The notes under the pieces: model-generated
The model's database searches: none
The model's input: the letters and a program-made list of their open reading frames with translations, nothing else
Told to the model about the DNA's origin: nothing
Origin: Desulfobacteraceae bacterium UBA2771
GTDB lineage: Bacteria > Desulfobacterota > Desulfobacteria > Desulfobacterales > Desulfosarcinaceae
Assembly: GCA_002352605.1 (NCBI GenBank)
Contig: DEIP01000173.1
Location: forward strand, 1 to 9,279
Direction: 5' to 3'
DNA: 9,279 nucleotides
Program-made: the position numbers and the translations under genes
Shown here: positions 7,168 to 9,279 of the stretch, one piece after another
Numbering within the stretch: position 1 is the stretch's first letter
Layout of the letters: every line of letters begins with the position of its first letter

Positions 7168-7201
7168 CCACCCCGGTGGGTCCCGCGGAAAATAGGCGGG
7201 A
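7168..7201 (-). promoter_or_regulatory. Two adjacent inverted repeats in the leader of the RsbRD-type gene
   Basis: One repeat is CCACC-CC-GGTGG at 7168-7179, covering the ribosome binding site of the gene that starts at 7159. The other is TCCCGC (7181-7186) paired with GCGGGA (7196-7201) across a 9-nt loop. Both lie in the transcribed leader if the promoter at 7270-7298 is used. They could be an operator or an RNA structure that controls translation. No known consensus is recognised. Confidence 0.35.
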
Positions 7202-7269
7202 ACCTTAAGTCAACCTCAGTATTTCAGTTCGGATTTTTTCGGCGGAAACCAGCCGATTTCAGAGTCGGA

Positions 7270-7298
7270 TCTATAGTCAACTTACTCATTTCTGTCAA
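7270..7298 (-). promoter_or_regulatory. Sigma70-type promoter for the RsbRD-dsrMKJOP operon
   Basis: On the minus strand a perfect -35 box TTGACA (7298-7293) is followed by a 17-bp spacer and the -10 box TATAGA (7275-7270, four of six matches to TATAAT). The expected transcript start is near 7262, giving a leader of about 100 nt before the ATG at 7159. It lies 38 nt downstream of the stop of the scaffold gene at 7337, so read-through from that gene may add to transcription. Confidence 0.75.
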
Positions 7299-7336
7299 GG
7301 ACAAATAAGGCAGCACGTTGCCGGGGGCACGGGCTG

Positions 7337-7762
7337 TCAGCGGTACAATTTTTTCCACGGGGAACGCTGGTTCTCCCGGGCGTTGGTCAAAGCGAGGTAC
7401 AAGGTGCCCACCGCCAGCTCAGCACAGTGGAAATGGTCTCGGGGCAACGATTCCAAAAATCCGGCCACCTGTTCCGGGGAAATCTCCCAGGCGGCGTCCA
7501 ATGCCTTTCCCCGGGCCAGTGAAACGATGGCATTGCAGCAGGCGTTGGTGTTGAGGCACCCGTTGATATCGTAGGACAGGATGCGGATGGTATCCCCTTC
7601 AAGGTTAAGGAAAAACTCCACCGTATCACCACAGTCACCGGTTTTTTTGCCATATCCATCCGCTTTTTCCAGCCGTTCCCGGCTGTCACTGCGAAAGGCC
7701 ATCTCCAAAAAAACCAGCGAGTGGTCCTGCCAGAAATCCGAGTTTTCCTTCTGCGCGTCCAT
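7337..7762 (-). CDS. IscU/NifU-like iron-sulfur cluster assembly scaffold protein
   Basis: A 141-aa cytosolic protein resembling the IscU/NifU N-terminal scaffold fold, on which [2Fe-2S] or [4Fe-4S] clusters are built before transfer to target proteins. Three cluster-ligand regions are visible: GDCGDTVEF with Cys44 and Asp46, INGCLNTNACCNAIVSLARG with Cys69, and HFHCAELAVGTL with His112 and Cys113. They match the IscU pattern C-x-D, C and H-C. GKALDAA at 85-91 matches the GKSLDEA stretch of IscU. An additional Cys pair, 75-76, is not found in classic IscU. The reading frame stays open upstream to 7915, but I start at the ATG at 7762. It has AAGGAG 10 nt upstream, and the longer version would run through the promoter at 7887-7915. 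Its place just before the Fe-S-rich dsr operon suggests service to that complex, an inference. Confidence 0.82.
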   Translation of the reverse strand: MDAQKENSDFWQDHSLVFLEMAFRSDSRERLEKADGYGKKTGDCGDTVEFFLNLEGDTIRILSYDINGCLNTNACCNAIVSLARGKALDAAWEISPEQVAGFLESLPRDHFHCAELAVGTLYLALTNARENQRSPWKKLYR

Positions 7763-7886
7763 GGGGTCCGTTCTCCTTAAAAGGGCTCGGCAATAACCGA
7801 TTGCAACAAATCGTGCCGGATATCGGTTCGATGACAAGGCCCATCCGATGGTGCATATCAGGTCCTGTGCCGATGAATGATGGCGG

Positions 7887-7915
7887 ATCATAAAAGCCGC
7901 TGCCGAGTTTGTCAA
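7887..7915 (-). promoter_or_regulatory. Sigma70-type promoter for the Fe-S scaffold gene
   Basis: On the minus strand a perfect -35 box TTGACA (7915-7910), a 17-bp spacer and the -10 box TATGAT (7892-7887, five of six). The transcript start would be near 7880, leaving a leader of about 118 nt before the ATG at 7762. This supports the internal start chosen for the scaffold gene, because the longer open frame begins at this -35 box. Confidence 0.8.
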
Positions 7916-8167
7916 TGCGAAGAGAGGAAGGCGAAGTGGTTTGCCGATCCAATCGGTACGGCCCTACTCACAGAAGAGAAAAAAACGCCGGCGGCCGACG
8001 ACCCTGGATAGCCGACGAACTGAATTGAATGTCCCCACCCGTTCGTTTCATCGATCCCTTCGAAATCGAAAGAAGTCCTTGCCCCCTTTGGGTTTCAGTG
8101 GTATCCGTTAACATTTTTGAGTATGCAAGCGAATGTGTATTCACGATTCCAACCAGGACAACCAGCC
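7916..8167. other. Divergent intergenic region between the scaffold gene and the DUF166 gene
   Basis: Together with the leader of the scaffold gene this makes a gene-free stretch of about 400 nt. It contains a 5-bp inverted repeat CCGAT-CCA-ATCGG at 7944-7956, about 30 nt upstream of the -35 box at 7910-7915, which could be an activator site. No strong plus-strand promoter for the gene at 8168 is seen. A weak TTGCCC / TATCCG pair at 8079-8107 is the best match I found. Confidence 0.4.
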
Positions 8168-8839
8168 ATGAATGAAGAACCTAATACCGGTAACATGGAT
8201 CACCCCCTGAAAATTCTCGTCTTCCAGCAGGACGGTCGGGGCGAAAGCAAGGTCAAGGGAATCCAGCGATACGGCAAGAATCAATTCGACATCACCCTGA
8301 TCACCATCGACCAGCCCCTGCCGCTGGTTGTGGATGATGCCTCCGAATACCTGCCGGAGACCATTGACGCGGAGTTGGTGCTGGATTTTCTGAAACACCC
8401 CGATCTGTCCCACGACCTGGCCCTGCTGTGCCGGCGAATGGGCGTCCCCATTGTGGCCTCAGGCAAGAAAACCACGGTGGACGGCACGCACACCCCACCG
8501 GTCTGCTGTGCCCTCGCCCACCGGCGGGAGCTTGGACCCTACAGCCGGTACTTCGGCGCACCGGAATTGGATGTTTCGGTAAAGGATGGTAAAATCAGCG
8601 AGGTCACCGTGCGTCGCGGCGCCCCCTGTGGTGCCACCTGGGAGGCGGCCCGCCGCCTGAAGGGTTACCGCGTAGAAGAGGCACCGGTGCGCATGGGGTT
8701 GGACACCCAGTTTTTCTGCACGGCCGATCCGTCCAACTGGGACCCCATCTGGGGTAAAAGCCCGGTCCACCTGGCCGCCGACCTGCACCGATCAGCCCTG
8801 GCGGCCGCATTGAAGAAAACACAGAAAACGAACACCTGA
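8168..8839 (+). CDS. DUF166-family protein
   Basis: A 223-aa soluble protein that I recognise as a member of the DUF166 family (PF02593), known mainly from methanogens and anaerobic bacteria and without an established function. It starts with an alpha/beta-like LKILVFQQDGRGESKVKGI stretch. Cysteines lie at 113-114 (PPVCCAL), 154 (GAPCGATWEAARRL) and 184 (FFCTADPSNWDP). The Cys-rich, anaerobe-biased pattern could mean metal or Fe-S binding, but this is a guess. I choose the ATG at 8168 because AGGA lies about 9 nt upstream. In-frame starts at 8117 (TTG), 8123 (ATG, no ribosome binding site) and 8195 (ATG) are possible. It runs away from the dsr operon and ends 2 nt from the oppositely oriented small gene. 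Confidence 0.8.
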   Translation: MNEEPNTGNMDHPLKILVFQQDGRGESKVKGIQRYGKNQFDITLITIDQPLPLVVDDASEYLPETIDAELVLDFLKHPDLSHDLALLCRRMGVPIVASGKKTTVDGTHTPPVCCALAHRRELGPYSRYFGAPELDVSVKDGKISEVTVRRGAPCGATWEAARRLKGYRVEEAPVRMGLDTQFFCTADPSNWDPIWGKSPVHLAADLHRSALAAALKKTQKTNT

Positions 8840-8846
8840 ATTCAGG
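8835..8846. repeat. Palindrome holding both convergent stop codons
   Basis: The 12-nt perfect palindrome CCTGAATTCAGG contains the TGA stop of the plus-strand gene (8837-8839) and, on the other strand, the TGA stop of the minus-strand gene (8842-8844). It lacks a T-run, so it is not a classical terminator. A longer imperfect stem is possible with the flanking CACC and GGTG. Confidence 0.6.
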
Positions 8847-9030
8847 GGTGGCGGGATTGAAGCATTCGGGGCTTTATTCTGCGGTCCGGGAAGGACCGGC
8901 GATCCTTTTCTGACCGGCGCTCTGGGAGATACTCATTGTAGGAATATAAGCGTCGATCGTCTCCAAGACGTCGTCCGCCATTATCGATAAGAATCATCTT
9001 CTCCGCCGGTGGCATCTCCGTTGAATGCAT
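8842..9030 (-). CDS. Small arginine-rich protein with repeated DRR motifs
   Basis: A 62-aa basic protein of unknown function. After a short N-terminus (MILIDNGG at 12-19) it repeats an (E/D)RR element: GRRLGDDRR, PERRSEKDRR and SFPDRR, with YSYNEY between the first two. I associate small proteins with this NGGRR...DRR...ERRS..DRR pattern with Desulfobacterota genomes, often in many copies, but I know of no assigned function. The ATG at 9030 has TAGGA about 7 nt upstream, a good ribosome binding site that supports real translation. The repeated arginines and charged spacers suggest a disordered or RNA/DNA-binding peptide, which is speculative. It converges on the DUF166 gene with a 2-nt gap. 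Confidence 0.7.
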   Translation of the reverse strand: MHSTEMPPAEKMILIDNGGRRLGDDRRLYSYNEYLPERRSEKDRRSFPDRRIKPRMLQSRHP

Positions 9031-9279
9031 TTATTTTCCTATCCATTTTACTTCTACAACGCAGTTCAGGCCTGTTGTCTCTGTTCCTCGGATCTCAAAG
9101 AGGTCGTGGATGCAACATGCATACCGATAATTACCGATGATAGTTTTTGCTACAGATTCAAAATGTTAGCGTATGGGTTCAATTATTGCCGGCTGCCGAA
9201 TGGTAATACGGACCACAATTTTTGGAATTTATTTTTCACAGACGAAAAGATTTTCCCAAAATCACCGACCACCCGCAGA
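9031..9279. other. Intergenic right end with a tandem 10-nt repeat
   Basis: No gene or RNA is recognised. TACCGATAAT (9122-9131) and TACCGATGAT (9132-9141) form a tandem direct repeat with one mismatch, about 90-110 nt upstream of the minus-strand gene at 9030, where a regulator could bind on one face of the helix. No clear sigma70 promoter for that gene is visible. Confidence 0.4.

Noticed and set aside
7763..7915. N-terminal extension of the Fe-S scaffold gene (51 extra residues)
   Set aside because: The extension would start on the -35 box of a near-consensus promoter and has no ribosome binding site, while the ATG at 7762 has one and gives the normal IscU-like length.
8079..8107. TTGCCC-17 bp-TATCCG as promoter of the DUF166 gene
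   Set aside because: Only four of six and three of six matches; too weak to annotate, though no better candidate was found.
8882..8909. CGGTCC/GGACCG hairpin with nearby TTTT as terminator of the DUF166 gene
   Set aside because: The T-run is short and 7 nt away from the stem, and the repeat arises from coding for repeated Asp-Arg-Arg motifs on the other strand.

Overview
The window carries the complete dsrMKJOP operon of a dissimilatory sulfate reducer, written right to left on the minus strand. The gene content and order (a free-standing RsbRD-type domain gene, then dsrM, dsrK, dsrJ, dsrO, dsrP), the moderately high GC content, and a small arginine-rich 'DRR' protein of a kind I associate with Desulfobacterota suggest a member of the Desulfobacterales (Desulfosarcina/Desulfococcus-like). 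This placement is an inference from gene content; no rRNA or other phylogenetic marker is present.

Layout. Positions 1-330 are non-coding, with a few short inverted repeats. An erythrose-4-phosphate dehydrogenase-like gene (epd, minus) follows at 331-1359. A strong symmetric hairpin terminator at 1387-1415 separates it from dsrP (1441-2598), dsrO (2606-3394), dsrJ (3398-3784), dsrK (3788-5410) and dsrM (5428-6471). These five genes are packed with 3-17 nt gaps, and each has its own Shine-Dalgarno sequence. A 166-nt GC-rich spacer then leads to a stand-alone RsbRD N-terminal-domain gene (6638-7159). A sigma70-type promoter with a perfect -35 box and a 17-bp spacer (7270-7298, minus) lies upstream of it. 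Next is an IscU/NifU-like iron-sulfur scaffold gene (7337-7762, minus), again behind a near-consensus promoter (7887-7915). A divergent intergenic region precedes a plus-strand DUF166-family gene (8168-8839). That gene converges tail to tail on a 62-aa arginine-rich protein (8842-9030, minus). The last 249 nt hold no gene I can support.

How the genes work together. DsrMKJOP is the membrane complex that links the quinone pool and periplasmic electron carriers to cytoplasmic sulfite reduction, with DsrC trisulfide as the expected substrate of DsrK. DsrM (di-heme b, NarI-like) and DsrP (NrfD-like) sit in the membrane. DsrJ (three heme c sites) and DsrO (Tat-exported ferredoxin) face the periplasm. 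DsrK (HdrD-like) faces the cytoplasm. The complex needs many Fe-S clusters, so the scaffold gene next door makes sense, and the RsbRD-type protein is a candidate regulator or sensor; both links are inferences. The core operon is well known. The least explained parts of the window are the accessory proteins (RsbRD-only, scaffold with an extra Cys pair, DUF166, DRR protein) and the structured leaders. I see no CRISPR array, tRNA, rRNA, insertion sequence or phage gene.
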